The notes below the pieces were generated by a model. That model was not told where the DNA came from. It ran no database searches and saw only the letters and a list, made by a program, of their open reading frames with translations. 64,000 bases of DNA from Rhizosaccharibacter radicis (GTDB lineage Bacteria; Pseudomonadota; Alphaproteobacteria; Acetobacterales; Acetobacteraceae). Location: positions 417,624-481,623 of the forward strand of contig JAMZEJ010000003.1 of the NCBI GenBank assembly GCA_024508355.1. The letters run 5' to 3'. This document shows, one piece after another, positions 1 to 9,615 of the stretch (the first letter of the stretch is position 1; every line of letters starts with the position of its first letter). A program made the position numbers and the translations under genes.

Positions 1-1
1 G

Positions 2-223
2 TCCGTGGCCGCGGTGGCCACCAGCGACAAGCTCGGCACCGTCGCGCCGTTCCGCGTGCTCGATCCCGGTCGCCTCGGCGATCTGGTGGTGGAACCCGAC
101 GTGCCCCAAGACATCGCCGCCGCCCTGTCGGCCGCCGGCACCCGCCTGCACCGCGCCGATCCCGAAGAGGCCCCGGCGCGACGCGCTTCCGATCCCGACC
201 GGAAACAGGACACCGACCGATGA
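2..223 (+). CDS. DeoR/GlpR-family transcriptional regulator, C-terminal end (partial)
   Basis: The frame is open from the first bases and ends at a TGA, so the 5' part lies outside the window. The visible 73 residues have the pattern that ends DeoR-type sugar-phosphate-sensing domains: ATSDKLG (usually DSSKFG), then FRVLDPGRLGDLVV and a helix ending in AAGTRLHRA. In that family an N-terminal HTH binds DNA and this sugar-isomerase-like domain binds an effector. The stop overlaps the start of the MFS gene (ATGA), so the two are probably co-transcribed. The family call is from memory of the pattern. Confidence 0.6.
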   Translation, partial: SVAAVATSDKLGTVAPFRVLDPGRLGDLVVEPDVPQDIAAALSAAGTRLHRADPEEAPARRASDPDRKQDTDR

Positions 224-1383
224 GCGTCACCGCTCCCACCCCGCTCGGGCTCGGCGCCGGCGCCAGGCCAGCCCGGGTCGCCACCCGCCTGGCCTTCTTC
301 GTGGCCGGCTTCGCCAACAGCGCCTGGGCCCCGCTGGTGCCGTTCGCGAAGCGCCACGCCGGGATCGACGACGCGTCCCTGGGACTGCTGCTGCTGTGCT
401 TGGGGCTCGGCTCCATCGTGTCGATGCCGCTCGCCGGTGCGGCGAGCGCCCGTTTCGGCTGCCGGACGATGATCGTTGGTTCCGGCCTCGTCGCCGCGCT
501 GATGCTGCCGCTGCTGGCGACCCTCGGCGTTCCCTGGGCGCTGGCGCTGGCGCTGGCGTTGTTCGGCGCCGGCATCGGCGGCATCGACGTCGCCATGAAC
601 ATCCAGGCCATCGTGGTGGAGCGCGCGGCCGGCGTCCCGCTGATGTCGGGCTTTCACGGCCTGTTCAGCGTGGGCGGCATCGCCGGGGCGGGCGGAACCG
701 CCTTGTTGTTGTGGCTCGGGCTGCCGCCGCTGCCGGCGGCCTGCTGCGTGCTGGCAGCGTCCGCGGTGCTGCTGCTGCTGGCCGCACCGGCGTCGCTGCC
801 GACCGGTCGCGCGGGCCAGGGCGGGGGCGCCTCCTTCGCGATCCCGCGCGGCATCGTGCTGCTGATCGGCGCCATGGCCTTCGTGTGCTTCCTGGCGGAA
901 GGCGCGGCGCTGGACTGGAGTGCCGTGTTCCTGTCCACCGTCATCGGGACGGCGCTGTCGCTGGGCGGCGCCGGCTATGCCGCCTTCGCCACCGCCATGA
1001 CCATGGGGCGCCTCACCGGCGACCGTTTCGTGGCCGCCGTGGGCCACAGGCGGGCGGTGCTGCTGGGCGGCGTCGTGGCGGCGGCAGGCTTCTGCGTGGT
1101 GGCCTGGGCCGCTTCCACCGTGGCGGCCTTGCTCGGCTTCGTGCTGGTGGGGGCGGGCTGCGCCAACATCGTGCCGGTGCTGTTCAGCGCCACCGGACGG
1201 CAGACGGCGATGGCGGAAAGCGTCGCCGTGCCTGCGGTCACCACCCTCGGCTATGCGGGCATCCTCGTCGGGCCCGCGGCGATCGGCTTCCTGGCCCACG
1301 CGGCGACCCTGCGGGTCGCGTTCCTGGTGCTGGCGGCGCTGCTGCTGGTGGTGGGCGCCGCTCGTCGGCGTCTGCCGGCCTGA
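220..1383 (+). CDS. MFS transporter (YbjJ-like)
   Basis: The 387-residue protein is almost wholly hydrophobic with about 12 membrane segments. It has the MFS loop signature between TM2 and TM3 (GAASARFGCRTMIVGSG, near residues 70-86) and the DVAMNIQAIVVE segment in TM4 that is typical of the YbjJ-type subgroup. It should sit in the inner membrane; the substrate cannot be told. The start overlaps the stop of the DeoR-type regulator by four bases (ATGA), which suggests a regulator-transporter operon. Confidence 0.8.
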   Translation: MSVTAPTPLGLGAGARPARVATRLAFFVAGFANSAWAPLVPFAKRHAGIDDASLGLLLLCLGLGSIVSMPLAGAASARFGCRTMIVGSGLVAALMLPLLATLGVPWALALALALFGAGIGGIDVAMNIQAIVVERAAGVPLMSGFHGLFSVGGIAGAGGTALLLWLGLPPLPAACCVLAASAVLLLLAAPASLPTGRAGQGGGASFAIPRGIVLLIGAMAFVCFLAEGAALDWSAVFLSTVIGTALSLGGAGYAAFATAMTMGRLTGDRFVAAVGHRRAVLLGGVVAAAGFCVVAWAASTVAALLGFVLVGAGCANIVPVLFSATGRQTAMAESVAVPAVTTLGYAGILVGPAAIGFLAHAATLRVAFLVLAALLLVVGAARRRLPA

Positions 1384-1410
1384 ACATCGGTTCGATCCGC
1401 CCCGAGAATA

Positions 1411-1439
1411 TTGACATCCCGGAACGTTTCTGTCGCGAT
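1411..1439 (+). promoter_or_regulatory. possible promoter of the cold-shock gene
   Basis: A perfect TTGACA (-35) lies at 1411-1416 in an otherwise GC-rich 124-bp gap upstream of the cold-shock gene. A -10 box at the expected distance is poor (near 1434-1439), so only the -35 is convincing. The leader of about 70 nt before the ATG fits the long 5' leaders common for csp genes. Confidence 0.3.
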
Positions 1440-1507
1440 GACCCGGCTGGCCGACGTGGGCGTGGTCCTTCCGTTGCGCGGTAGAACCAGAAGTGAGGGG
1501 TTAGGCT

Positions 1508-1711
1508 ATGGCGACCGGTTCTGTGAAGTGGTTCAACGCCACGAAGGGCTTCGGCTTCATCATGCCGGATGATGGCGGCAAGGACGTTTTCGTCCACATC
1601 ACCGCGGTGCAGGCGGCCGGTCTGCGGGGACTGAACGAGGGTCAGAAGCTCAGCTACGACATCGCCATGGAGCGCGGCAAGGCGGCGGCGACCAACCTCA
1701 AGACTGATTGA
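1508..1711 (+). CDS. cold-shock protein (CspA family)
   Basis: The 67 residues form one complete cold-shock domain. RNP1-type KGFGFI (residues 14-19) and RNP2-type VFVHI (about 29-33) supply the aromatic surface that binds single-stranded RNA or DNA. Proteins of this size act as RNA chaperones, either at low temperature or constitutively; which applies here cannot be told. A purine-rich site (GTGAGGGG) lies just before the ATG, and a strong GC hairpin follows the stop, so the gene looks like a monocistronic unit. Confidence 0.95.
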   Translation: MATGSVKWFNATKGFGFIMPDDGGKDVFVHITAVQAAGLRGLNEGQKLSYDIAMERGKAAATNLKTD

Positions 1712-1725
1712 GAACACCCTCCCGC

Positions 1726-1746
1726 GCCGGGCCCAGCTGGCCCGGC
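1726..1746 (+). terminator. hairpin terminator after the cold-shock gene
   Basis: A perfect 8-bp stem (GCCGGGCC / GGCCCGGC) with the loop CAGCT starts 15 nt after the cold-shock stop codon. The following T-run is short and broken, so termination efficiency is uncertain. Confidence 0.6.
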
Positions 1747-1900
1747 CGGGACCGTTGTTGGCGACGCACACGGCTCGGGGGAGGGTGACGTCTCCAGCCG
1801 CGGGGGCGGACCAGGTTCCCTGGGTGAGCGGGGCGATCGCGATACGCGTTGGACAGATGCCGCTTAGTGCGGCGGATGGCGCGGAAGCGGCCCGTGCGGG

Positions 1901-2365
1901 TCAGCCCGGGATGCGCCGGAGCGGCTGGTAGCGCGCCCGGGTGCCGCGCTCGATGGCCGCCGCCACCAGCGGATCCAGCTCCAGCTCCAGCATCACCAGT
2001 TCCAGCATCCGCAGGGTGGACTCCCCGTGCTCGCGCGACGCGGCCACCACCTCGCAGGCAAGCCCGTAGGCCGTTTCCCGCAGCCGCGGCTCCAGCGCCG
2101 TGCGGACCAGCTCGCCCATCACCGCGAGGCCTTCCTCGTCGCGCAGCAGCTTGATCGCGGTGTCGGTAGCGACATCCAGCCGCTCGCTCTCGAAGCCCTG
2201 GAAGATCGGCAGCGTCTGCACCAGCGCCGACATCACCCCGATCTCCCGGTCGCTGATGCCGTGGCCGTCGGCGGCCGCCATCATCACCATGGTGCACACC
2301 AGGGCTTCCTGCGGATCGAGCTCCTCGATGTCGTCGCGGCGGGGCTTGGGTGTTCTGGTCAGCAT
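1901..2365 (-). CDS. TerB-like (tellurite-resistance TerB fold) protein
   Basis: The 154-residue helical protein has a TerB-like pattern: QEALVCTMVMMAAADG followed by the acidic turn ISDREIGVM (about residues 18-45), and a second acidic helix pair near the C-terminus (LELVMLELELDPL). I chose the ATG at 2365 because AGGAG lies four bases upstream and homology begins there; the frame stays open further upstream without such support. TerB-fold proteins are thought to bind metal ions at the membrane or in stress responses; the exact role is unknown. It lies 104 bp downstream of the helicase gene on the same strand. Confidence 0.7.
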   Translation of the reverse strand: MLTRTPKPRRDDIEELDPQEALVCTMVMMAAADGHGISDREIGVMSALVQTLPIFQGFESERLDVATDTAIKLLRDEEGLAVMGELVRTALEPRLRETAYGLACEVVAASREHGESTLRMLELVMLELELDPLVAAAIERGTRARYQPLRRIPG

Positions 2366-2469
2366 GGCTCCTGTTCTCCGGCGCGAGGGACGATGTGGGC
2401 GAGATGCCAAAAGGGGACGCGGCGGGGCGGTCCCGTCGGGGTGGACCCTGCGCCGGCCCGTGCCGCGAA

Positions 2470-5400
2470 TCAATCTCCGCCTTCGCGCGGCTCCGCCAGG
2501 AAGCGCCGGCACTCCGCCGCGGCCTCCGCCAGACCCACCCGGCGCGGATCGGCACCGGGCGGAAACGCCGACAGGAGCCGGCTCGGCATCCGGCGGTCCA
2601 GCAGCACGAACACGCCCCGGTCGTTCGCCGACCGGATCAGCCGGCCGAACGCCTGTCTCAACCGCAGCCGCGCCACCCGGTCGTCATAGGCGCCGGGAGC
2701 CCCGTCCGACAGATGGATGCGCCGTTCCCGATGCAGGATGTCGGGCCGTGGCCACGGCACGCGCTCGAACACCACCAGCCGAAGCGCCGCGCCGGGCACG
2801 TCCACCCCGTCGCGCATGGCGTCGGTTCCCAGCAGGCAGCTGTCGCGCTCGGTGCGGAAGACGTCCACCAGGGTGGCGTTGTCCATCGCGTCCACGTGCT
2901 GGGAGAACAGCGGGATGCCCGCTTCCTCCAGCGGCACCGCGAGCCGCTGGTGCACTGCCCGCAGCCGGCTGATCGCGGTGAACAGGCCGAGCCCGCCGCC
3001 GCCGGCCGCGATGAACAGGGTGCGAAACGCCGCCGCCAGCGCGTCGATGCCCCCCGCGCCCTCGGGAGCGACGTCGGTCACCACGAAGCAGCGCGTCTGC
3101 CGCCCGTAATCGAACGGGCTGGCCAGGGCGGCGCGAAGTGCTGGCGAGGGCAGGTGGCTCGCGCCGACCCGCGCTTCGGCCGCGTGCCACGCCGCGTCCG
3201 GATCGGCTTTCGGATCGTCGGAACGGTCGCGCAGGGTGGCCGAGGTGATCAACAGCCCGTGCGCCGGCGTCGCCAGCGTCGCGGCGAAGGGCACCGTCGG
3301 ATCGAGCCAGTGCCGGTGCAGCCCCACGTCGCGGTCCGCCACCGCCGGACCGGCCTGCCGGTCCCGCCCCCGGCCGCGCAGCAGCCGGCCGAACGTCACG
3401 TAGGTCGGGCGCACGCCCGGCTCCGGCGGTTCGGGCAACGCGTCCAGCATCGCCACCCAGCTTTCCAGCCGCGACAGCGCGCGCCGGCGGATCACGCGGC
3501 ACATGGCCTCGATCCGCGCCCGCTCGGTGGCGTCCAGCGCGTCCGCCTCGGCATCGAGGCGTTCTTCCAGGCGCGACACCAGGGTGCGCAGCGGCTCGGC
3601 GACGCGGTTCAGCGCGCGTGCGAGCCCCGCCGCCGCGTCCGCCAGCTCAGGGGGCACCGGCTGCAGGTCGCATTCCAGGTTGCCGGTCGGATCGGCGTCG
3701 CGCCCGGATGTTCTGGCCAGCACCTGCCGGCGCAGCAGCCGCAACAGGCTCTCGGTCGGGTTGCCCGGCGCGGGTCCTTCGAACCCCGTTGCCGGAGAGG
3801 GCAGGGCCGGGACGGCGGCCGCCTCGCCGCCATCCGGAGAGGATGGCGCACGTGCGCCTTCGCCGGCGACATCCGCTGCACCGGCTGTCGCCGACGGCCG
3901 GGCGGGATCGCGGCCGCCGGATCCGAGGTCCGGGGCGCTGCTCCGGGCACGCTCCCCCGAAGCACCGCCGGGGGGATGTCCGTCCCCCAGTCCCGGCAGA
4001 GGCCCCGTGCCGTCCGGTCCGCGCAGTGCCATAGGCCAGGCCGGGGGCGCTTCCACCTCCGCCAGCCTGGTCGCCCAGCCCGGTGCCGGCAGCGCGCGCG
4101 CGGCCAGCAACGCCGCGTCGAGCGGGGTTTCCAGCGCGGGCTGTCCGACCACCAGCTCGTCCAGCCGCCGGCGCAGGCCCCGCGCGCGGGAACGGCCGCC
4201 TTCGGCGCCCACCAGCCAGCGACGCAACTCCGCCGCCTCGCCGCCGCTGAGCTCGGCCGAGAACGCGCCGTCGGCCGCGTCGAACAGATGGTGCCCTTCG
4301 TCGAACACGTAGCGCGTCGGCACCCCGTCCTCGTCCGACGCCTCGCCGAAGCGGTTCTGATACGCGGCCTGCGCCATCACCAGCGCGTGGTTCGCCACCA
4401 CCAGGTCGGCATCCCGCGCGCGGCGGATGCCGTGCTCGATGAAGCAGCGGGTGTAGTGCGTGCAGGCGCCGTGGATGCATTCGCCCCGGCGGTCCGCCAG
4501 GCCGCTGACATAGGCGTGCCCCCACAGCTCGGCGAACCAGCCCGGCAGATCGCCGCCCAGCACGTCGCCGTCCGTGGTGGCGCCCGTCCAGCGCACCAGC
4601 AGCGACAGCGGCACGATCGCCGACGGATGGCCGCTGTTGACCGCTTCTTCCAGGTTCAGCAGGCAGAGATAGTTCTCGCGGCCCTTGCGGATCACCACGC
4701 GCCGGCGACGTGCCGCGGCGTCCGGATGCAGCCGCGACAGCTCGTTCTCGATCTGGCGCTGGAGGTGCCGGGTATAGGTGCTGATCCATACCGCCCCGCC
4801 GTTGCGCTCCGCCCAGAGGCTGGCCGGCGCGACGTAGCCGAGGGTCTTGCCGGTGCCGGTGCCGGCTTCGGCCAGCACCAGCCGCGGATCGCCCCGCACC
4901 GCGCGGGGCGCGAAGGCGGCGGCGGCGGCATCGGCATAGTCCGCCTGTCCCACCCGTTGCTCGGCGTCCGGCCCCAGGATACGGCCCAAACGCTGCCGGG
5001 CCTCCGCGGCCGACACCGGCAGGCTGCCGGGCGGCGGCCGAGGCGGCGCTTCCTCCCATTTCGGCAGCCGGCGCCAGATCCGCAGCGCCTCGTTGCTGTT
5101 TCCCGGATCGGCGTCGCGCAGCGCCCAGCCGAGTGCCGGCGCCCAGCTCCATCCGGCGGCGGCCATGCGCGGCAGCGATGCCCGCATCTCGGCCCCGGCG
5201 GCGGTGCGCGTCAGCGAGGCGGCGCGATCGAGCAGCCGGGCCGCCAGATCGGGCAGCAGGGCGGCGCCGGCGTCGCCGATGCGCTCCTCCGGCAGCCCGA
5301 GCGCGATCGCGAGCCCGCGCGGGGTCGGGGCGGCGAGGCGGGCCGGCATCACGAAACAGAACAGTTCCAGCAGATCCAGCGCCGGCAGCGAGGGGACCCC

Positions 5401-5622
5401 GAGACGACGGGCCGTGGCCGGCGCGTGCACCACCAGCGGCGGCGGCAGCGTGCGCAGGAGCCGCAGCGCGTCCCCGGGCGCAGGCTCGATCAGTTCCCCA
5501 TCGGGCGTCAGCAGCGACACGCGGCCGTGGCCGGCCACCAGGGCCGACACCTCGTCGTCGGCGGCGGCCCTGTCGGGCGGGACCGGACCGGCGACCGGGT
5601 CCGGAGGAAGGTTTCCATCCAT
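2470..5622 (-). CDS. ATP-dependent DNA helicase, DinG/XPD-like (SF2, iron-sulfur type)
   Basis: The 1050-residue helicase has Walker A AEAGTGTGKT (residues 251-260), the DEAH-type box DEGH (441-444), and four cysteines between them (about 320, 382, 387, 393) that fit the Fe-S domain of the XPD/DinG family. Motif VI is QAFGRLIRS near the C-terminus. The N-terminal 200 residues resemble the extra N-terminal region of alphaproteobacterial DinG-like proteins. Residues about 545-640 form a low-complexity Ala/Pro/Gly-rich insertion. The family unwinds 5'-overhang DNA, R-loops or forked substrates using ATP. Divergent from lysK with a 161-bp gap. Confidence 0.9.
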   Translation of the reverse strand: MDGNLPPDPVAGPVPPDRAAADDEVSALVAGHGRVSLLTPDGELIEPAPGDALRLLRTLPPPLVVHAPATARRLGVPSLPALDLLELFCFVMPARLAAPTPRGLAIALGLPEERIGDAGAALLPDLAARLLDRAASLTRTAAGAEMRASLPRMAAAGWSWAPALGWALRDADPGNSNEALRIWRRLPKWEEAPPRPPPGSLPVSAAEARQRLGRILGPDAEQRVGQADYADAAAAAFAPRAVRGDPRLVLAEAGTGTGKTLGYVAPASLWAERNGGAVWISTYTRHLQRQIENELSRLHPDAAARRRRVVIRKGRENYLCLLNLEEAVNSGHPSAIVPLSLLVRWTGATTDGDVLGGDLPGWFAELWGHAYVSGLADRRGECIHGACTHYTRCFIEHGIRRARDADLVVANHALVMAQAAYQNRFGEASDEDGVPTRYVFDEGHHLFDAADGAFSAELSGGEAAELRRWLVGAEGGRSRARGLRRRLDELVVGQPALETPLDAALLAARALPAPGWATRLAEVEAPPAWPMALRGPDGTGPLPGLGDGHPPGGASGERARSSAPDLGSGGRDPARPSATAGAADVAGEGARAPSSPDGGEAAAVPALPSPATGFEGPAPGNPTESLLRLLRRQVLARTSGRDADPTGNLECDLQPVPPELADAAAGLARALNRVAEPLRTLVSRLEERLDAEADALDATERARIEAMCRVIRRRALSRLESWVAMLDALPEPPEPGVRPTYVTFGRLLRGRGRDRQAGPAVADRDVGLHRHWLDPTVPFAATLATPAHGLLITSATLRDRSDDPKADPDAAWHAAEARVGASHLPSPALRAALASPFDYGRQTRCFVVTDVAPEGAGGIDALAAAFRTLFIAAGGGGLGLFTAISRLRAVHQRLAVPLEEAGIPLFSQHVDAMDNATLVDVFRTERDSCLLGTDAMRDGVDVPGAALRLVVFERVPWPRPDILHRERRIHLSDGAPGAYDDRVARLRLRQAFGRLIRSANDRGVFVLLDRRMPSRLLSAFPPGADPRRVGLAEAAAECRRFLAEPREGGD

Positions 5623-5783
5623 CGCCCTGCATATAGCACCGAGGAAGCCACCCTTCAGGTGGCCGTGCGCGATCGCCGCGTCGCTCGTCCGGCGACGAGC
5701 GCGCGAAATCGGACCCGTCGCCGGATGGGTGCCGCTGCCGCGCCGGTTCCTTCGAAACCCGTTTTGTTCTAGCGTCCCGCGCC

Positions 5784-7427
5784 ATGTCGACCCTCGATGC
5801 CACCGCGACCGCTGCCCCGCCGGCCGGCGCCAGAACCGCTTCCGATCGTCCGGCGGCGGCGCTGCCGAAATTGTGGCCGTTCGAGGAAGCCGAGAAACTG
5901 CGCGACCATCTGGACCGCAAGGCGACCGCCGGGACGGTGCCCGCGCTGCTGGAAACCGGCTACGGCCCGTCGGGGCTGCCGCATATCGGCACGTTCGGGG
6001 AGGTGGCCCGCACCACCTGGGTGCGTCGCGCCTTCGAGGCGATGACCGGCCGCCCCACCCGGCTGCTCGCCTTCAGCGACGACATGGACGGCCTGCGCAA
6101 GGTGCCGGACAACGTGCCGAACCGCGACAAGCTGGCCGCCTTCCTGGGGCGTCCGCTGACCGAGGTGCCCGACCCGTTCGGGACCCATCCGAGCTTCGGC
6201 GCGCACAACAACGCCAGGCTGTGCGCCTTCCTGGACGGCTTCGGCTTCGAATACGAGTTCGCCTCGTCCACCGAGTACTACCGTTCCGGCCGGTTCGACG
6301 CCGCCTTGCGCCGGGTGCTGGAGGTGCACGAGGAGATCGTGCAGGTGATCCTGCCGACCCTCGGCGCCGAGCGTCGCGCCACCTATTCGCCCGTGCTGCC
6401 GATCCATCCCGAGACCGGCGTGGTGATGCAGGTCCGGATCGACGAGGTCGATCCGGCGGCGGGCACCGTGCGCTGGCAGGACGAGACGGGGAAGCGGTTC
6501 GAGACGCCGGTCACCGGCGGCGCCGCCAAGCTGCAATGGAAGGCCGACTGGGCGATGCGCTGGTACGCGCTCGGCGTCGATTACGAGATGTCGGGCAAGG
6601 ACCTGATCGACAGCGTGCGCCTGTCGGGCAAGATCTGCCGCATCCTGGGCGCGGAGCCGCCGGCGGGCCTGACCTACGAGCTGTTCCTGGACGAGCACGC
6701 CCAGAAGATCAGCAAGAGCAAGGGCAACGGCCTGTCCGTCGAGGAATGGCTGCGCTACGCGCCGCCCGAAAGCCTCGCGCAGTACATGTTCAACCAGCCC
6801 ACGCGCGCCAAGCGATTGTTCTTCGACGTGATCCCGCGCGCCGCCGACGAGTATCTGGCCCACGCCGCGAAGCTGCCCGAGCAGGACGACGATCAGCGCC
6901 GGTCCAACCCGGCCTGGTTCATCGGCACCGGCCGCGATGGCCGGGCGGGCAGCCCGGTGACGTTCGGGATGCTGCTGAACCTGGCCTCGGTCGCCAATGC
7001 CGAGACGCCGGACGTGCTGTGGGCGTTTCTGCGGCGCTATTCCCCCGGCGCGTCTCCCGAAAGCGAGCCGTACCTCGCTCGTCTCGTCGAGCACGCGGTG
7101 GCGTACTACGCCGATTTCGTGCGTCCGGCGAAGAGCTTCCGCGCGCCGGAGGCGTTCGAACGCGCGGCGCTGGCCGATCTCGCCGAGACGCTCAAGGGTA
7201 TTGGCGGCGAAGGTATCGCCGCGGACGCAGAGGCGCTGCAGAACCTGGTGTTCGAGGTCGGCAAGCGTCATCCGTTTCCGTCCCTCCGGCACTGGTTCGG
7301 CTGCCTCTACGAGGTGCTGCTCGGACAGAAGGAGGGGCCGCGCTTCGGCATCTTCGTGGCGCTCTACGGGGTCGGGGAAACCGTGGCGCTGATCGAGGGT
7401 GCCCTGGCCCGGAGCCAGGACGCCTAG
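5784..7427 (+). CDS. lysK: lysine--tRNA ligase, class I
   Basis: The 547-residue enzyme charges tRNA-Lys with lysine. It is the class I (Rossmann-fold) form, not the class II LysS: HIGH-type PHIG at residues 66-69 after GPSGL, and KMSKS-type KISKSKGNG at about 310. This class is usual in alphaproteobacteria and archaea, and the length fits. The next gene starts 24 bp downstream and belongs to the MprF family, whose full-length members use Lys-tRNA as donor, so the pairing is functionally suggestive. The N-terminal 27 residues before PKLWPFEEA are not conserved, so the exact start is slightly uncertain. Confidence 0.95.
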   Translation: MSTLDATATAAPPAGARTASDRPAAALPKLWPFEEAEKLRDHLDRKATAGTVPALLETGYGPSGLPHIGTFGEVARTTWVRRAFEAMTGRPTRLLAFSDDMDGLRKVPDNVPNRDKLAAFLGRPLTEVPDPFGTHPSFGAHNNARLCAFLDGFGFEYEFASSTEYYRSGRFDAALRRVLEVHEEIVQVILPTLGAERRATYSPVLPIHPETGVVMQVRIDEVDPAAGTVRWQDETGKRFETPVTGGAAKLQWKADWAMRWYALGVDYEMSGKDLIDSVRLSGKICRILGAEPPAGLTYELFLDEHAQKISKSKGNGLSVEEWLRYAPPESLAQYMFNQPTRAKRLFFDVIPRAADEYLAHAAKLPEQDDDQRRSNPAWFIGTGRDGRAGSPVTFGMLLNLASVANAETPDVLWAFLRRYSPGASPESEPYLARLVEHAVAYYADFVRPAKSFRAPEAFERAALADLAETLKGIGGEGIAADAEALQNLVFEVGKRHPFPSLRHWFGCLYEVLLGQKEGPRFGIFVALYGVGETVALIEGALARSQDA

Positions 7428-7451
7428 GAGCAGGGGCGTGGGTGCGGCGCG

Positions 7452-9557
7452 ATGAGCGGGTTCCCACCGGTCTCGGGGCCTGGAACGGGCGGGGCGTCCC
7501 GCTGGCGCCGATGGTTGCGTCACGCGCCGGCCCTGCTCGGGATCGGGCTGATGGCGGCCGCGATCTATGGCGTGCAGAAGGAGTTCCGGCACCTCAGCCT
7601 CGACCAGATCCGCGACGCCCTGTTCGGCATCCCCGCCGCGAGCCTGCTGCTGGCGGCCGGCTGCACCTTGTTCTCCTATTTCGTGCTGAGCTTCTACGAC
7701 CGGCTAGCGACCATCGACGCCGGCCATCGCATCGGCTTCGGGCGCGCGGCCTTCGCGGCGTTCTGTTCCTACGTGCTGTCGCACAATCTCGGCTTCTCGG
7801 CGATCTCCGGTGCCGCGGTGCGGTTCCGGCTCTACGGCAACTGGGGCCTGAAGCCGCTCGAGATCACCCGCATCATCGCCTTCTGTTCCGTGACCTACCT
7901 GCTGGGCGCCTGTTCCCTGATCGGGGCGGTGTTGTTGTTCGAGCCCGGCTCGTTGCCGATGCTCTCGCAGCACGTGCCGCGGGCCGTGCTGATGGCGGCC
8001 GGAGCCGCCGCCTGGGCCACGGTCGGTGCCTATCTGCTGTTGTCGCTCCGCTTCCGCGAGATCAGGGTCAGGGGGCGCGACATCTCCCTGCCGCGGCTGC
8101 CGATGGCGCTGGGGCAGGTGGGCGTGGCCTCGCTGGAAGTGGCGGCGACCGCCGCGATCGCGTTCGCGCTGCTGCCGTCGGACGCCGCGATCGGCTTTCC
8201 GGCGTTTCTCGCCATCTACATCGCGTCCTACAGCGCGGGGCTGTTCGCCAGCGTGCCGGGCGGCCTCGGCGTGTTCGATGGCGCGATGATGCTCGGGCTG
8301 TCGCCCTTCATGCCGGTGCCCCAGGTCATCGGCGTGATCCTGGTGTTCCGGCTGTTCTATTACGTGATCCCGCTGTTCCTGGCCGGGCTGCTGTTCGCGG
8401 GGCACGAGCTGTTTCTGCGCGGCGACCTCCTGCTGGCCCGTCGCCGCGGCGCGGAAGCGGCGCCGCGGCCGCGTCCGTCCGGGGTGGTGCGGCAGAGCGA
8501 GGCCGATTTCGCCGCCTCCGTGGGTGCCGGCGCCGCGTCGCTGTGCGGTGCGATGCTGCTGGCGCTCGGCGTGTTTCCGTCCGTCCCCGATCTCAGCTTC
8601 GCCCTGCCGTCGGACAGCCTGTTCGGTGCCGATCCGGCGACGGCTCCGAGCGGGCTGATGCTGTATCTCGGCGTCGCCGGCGACTACGTGCCCTCGCTGA
8701 TCGGCGCGGCGCTGATGGGTCTGGCGATCGGCCTGTCGCAGCGCGTGACGCTCGCGTGGGGCGCCACCATGGTGCTGCTGCTCCTGGCCGCCGCGCTGAC
8801 GGCCCTGCGGGGGACGCCGCTGCCGGTGCCCGCCGTGCTGGTGCTGACGGCGTTGCTGCTGGCACCGTTCCGCTCCTCCTACTACCGTCATGCCCGGGTG
8901 CTGACCGAGCCGCTGTCGCCGGCCACTGTATTGCCGCTGCTGCTGCTGCTGGGCTGCGTGCTGGTGCTGGCGCGCACCGAACCGCATGTCCGCGCGCTGG
9001 CGGACAACGACTGGTGGACGCTGGTGATGCGTCCCGGCGCTTCCGCGCTGACGCGCCTGACCGTCGGGCTCGCGGTGCTGATGGGTCTGCTGGCGCTGGT
9101 GCGTCTGGTGTGTGCCGGGCGGGTCGCCACCATTCCGTGGGATCCGGATAACCGTCAGCGGTTCGGCGACCCGGGCTCCGCCGAAGCCGGGCGTCCGCCG
9201 CCGTCCTGGCGCGCCGACGGCATGGTCACCGGCGAGGCGGGGCGGGCGGCGATCCCGTTCCGCAGGCTTCCCCGTCTGCTGGCCGGGCTTGGCGATCCGG
9301 AAGGCGCGCCGGCCGACCAGATATCGGCCATCTGGCGTCTGCGCGACCTGGCGCTGCAGGAAGGGCGGACGGCGGTGTTCTGGCGCGTCGGACCGGCGCT
9401 GCTGGACGTCTATGGCGATCTGGGGCTGGAAGCCTGGCCGCTCGACAGCCGCGAGAACGATCCGCGCTATCTCTGCTGCCCCGCGCAGCAGGGACCGGCG
9501 CTGCTGGTGCTGCTGGGGCGGGAAGCGGATGCGCGCGACGCGGAGGTCGCGGCCTGA
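7452..9557 (+). CDS. MprF/LpiA-like membrane protein with a truncated lysyl-transferase domain
   Basis: The 701-residue protein has the MprF polytopic region. An N-terminal block contains the conserved SYFVLSFYDRLA, LSHNLGFSAISGAAVRFRLY and PGGLGVFDGAMM segments, followed by further membrane helices to about residue 560. Full-length enzymes are about 840-880 aa and end in a cytosolic GNAT-like domain that moves lysine from Lys-tRNA to phosphatidylglycerol. Here only the first part of that domain is present (IWRLRDLALQEGRTAVFWRVGP...DLGLEAWPL) before an unrelated tail and a stop. No continuation is visible in another frame downstream. It probably retains flippase-like membrane function at most. 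Likely in one operon with lysK. Confidence 0.75.
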   Translation: MSGFPPVSGPGTGGASRWRRWLRHAPALLGIGLMAAAIYGVQKEFRHLSLDQIRDALFGIPAASLLLAAGCTLFSYFVLSFYDRLATIDAGHRIGFGRAAFAAFCSYVLSHNLGFSAISGAAVRFRLYGNWGLKPLEITRIIAFCSVTYLLGACSLIGAVLLFEPGSLPMLSQHVPRAVLMAAGAAAWATVGAYLLLSLRFREIRVRGRDISLPRLPMALGQVGVASLEVAATAAIAFALLPSDAAIGFPAFLAIYIASYSAGLFASVPGGLGVFDGAMMLGLSPFMPVPQVIGVILVFRLFYYVIPLFLAGLLFAGHELFLRGDLLLARRRGAEAAPRPRPSGVVRQSEADFAASVGAGAASLCGAMLLALGVFPSVPDLSFALPSDSLFGADPATAPSGLMLYLGVAGDYVPSLIGAALMGLAIGLSQRVTLAWGATMVLLLLAAALTALRGTPLPVPAVLVLTALLLAPFRSSYYRHARVLTEPLSPATVLPLLLLLGCVLVLARTEPHVRALADNDWWTLVMRPGASALTRLTVGLAVLMGLLALVRLVCAGRVATIPWDPDNRQRFGDPGSAEAGRPPPSWRADGMVTGEAGRAAIPFRRLPRLLAGLGDPEGAPADQISAIWRLRDLALQEGRTAVFWRVGPALLDVYGDLGLEAWPLDSRENDPRYLCCPAQQGPALLVLLGREADARDAEVAA

Positions 9558-9615
9558 GGAGCGAGGCGGCGGTTCCTCGCGCAACGGTCGGGCCCGCGCT
9601 CACCCGGCAACTCGC

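Noticed and set aside
2350..5772. 1140-aa plus-strand open frame opposite the DinG-like helicase
   Set aside because: Antisense shadow with Arg/Gln/Pro bias; the opposite strand has clear helicase motifs.
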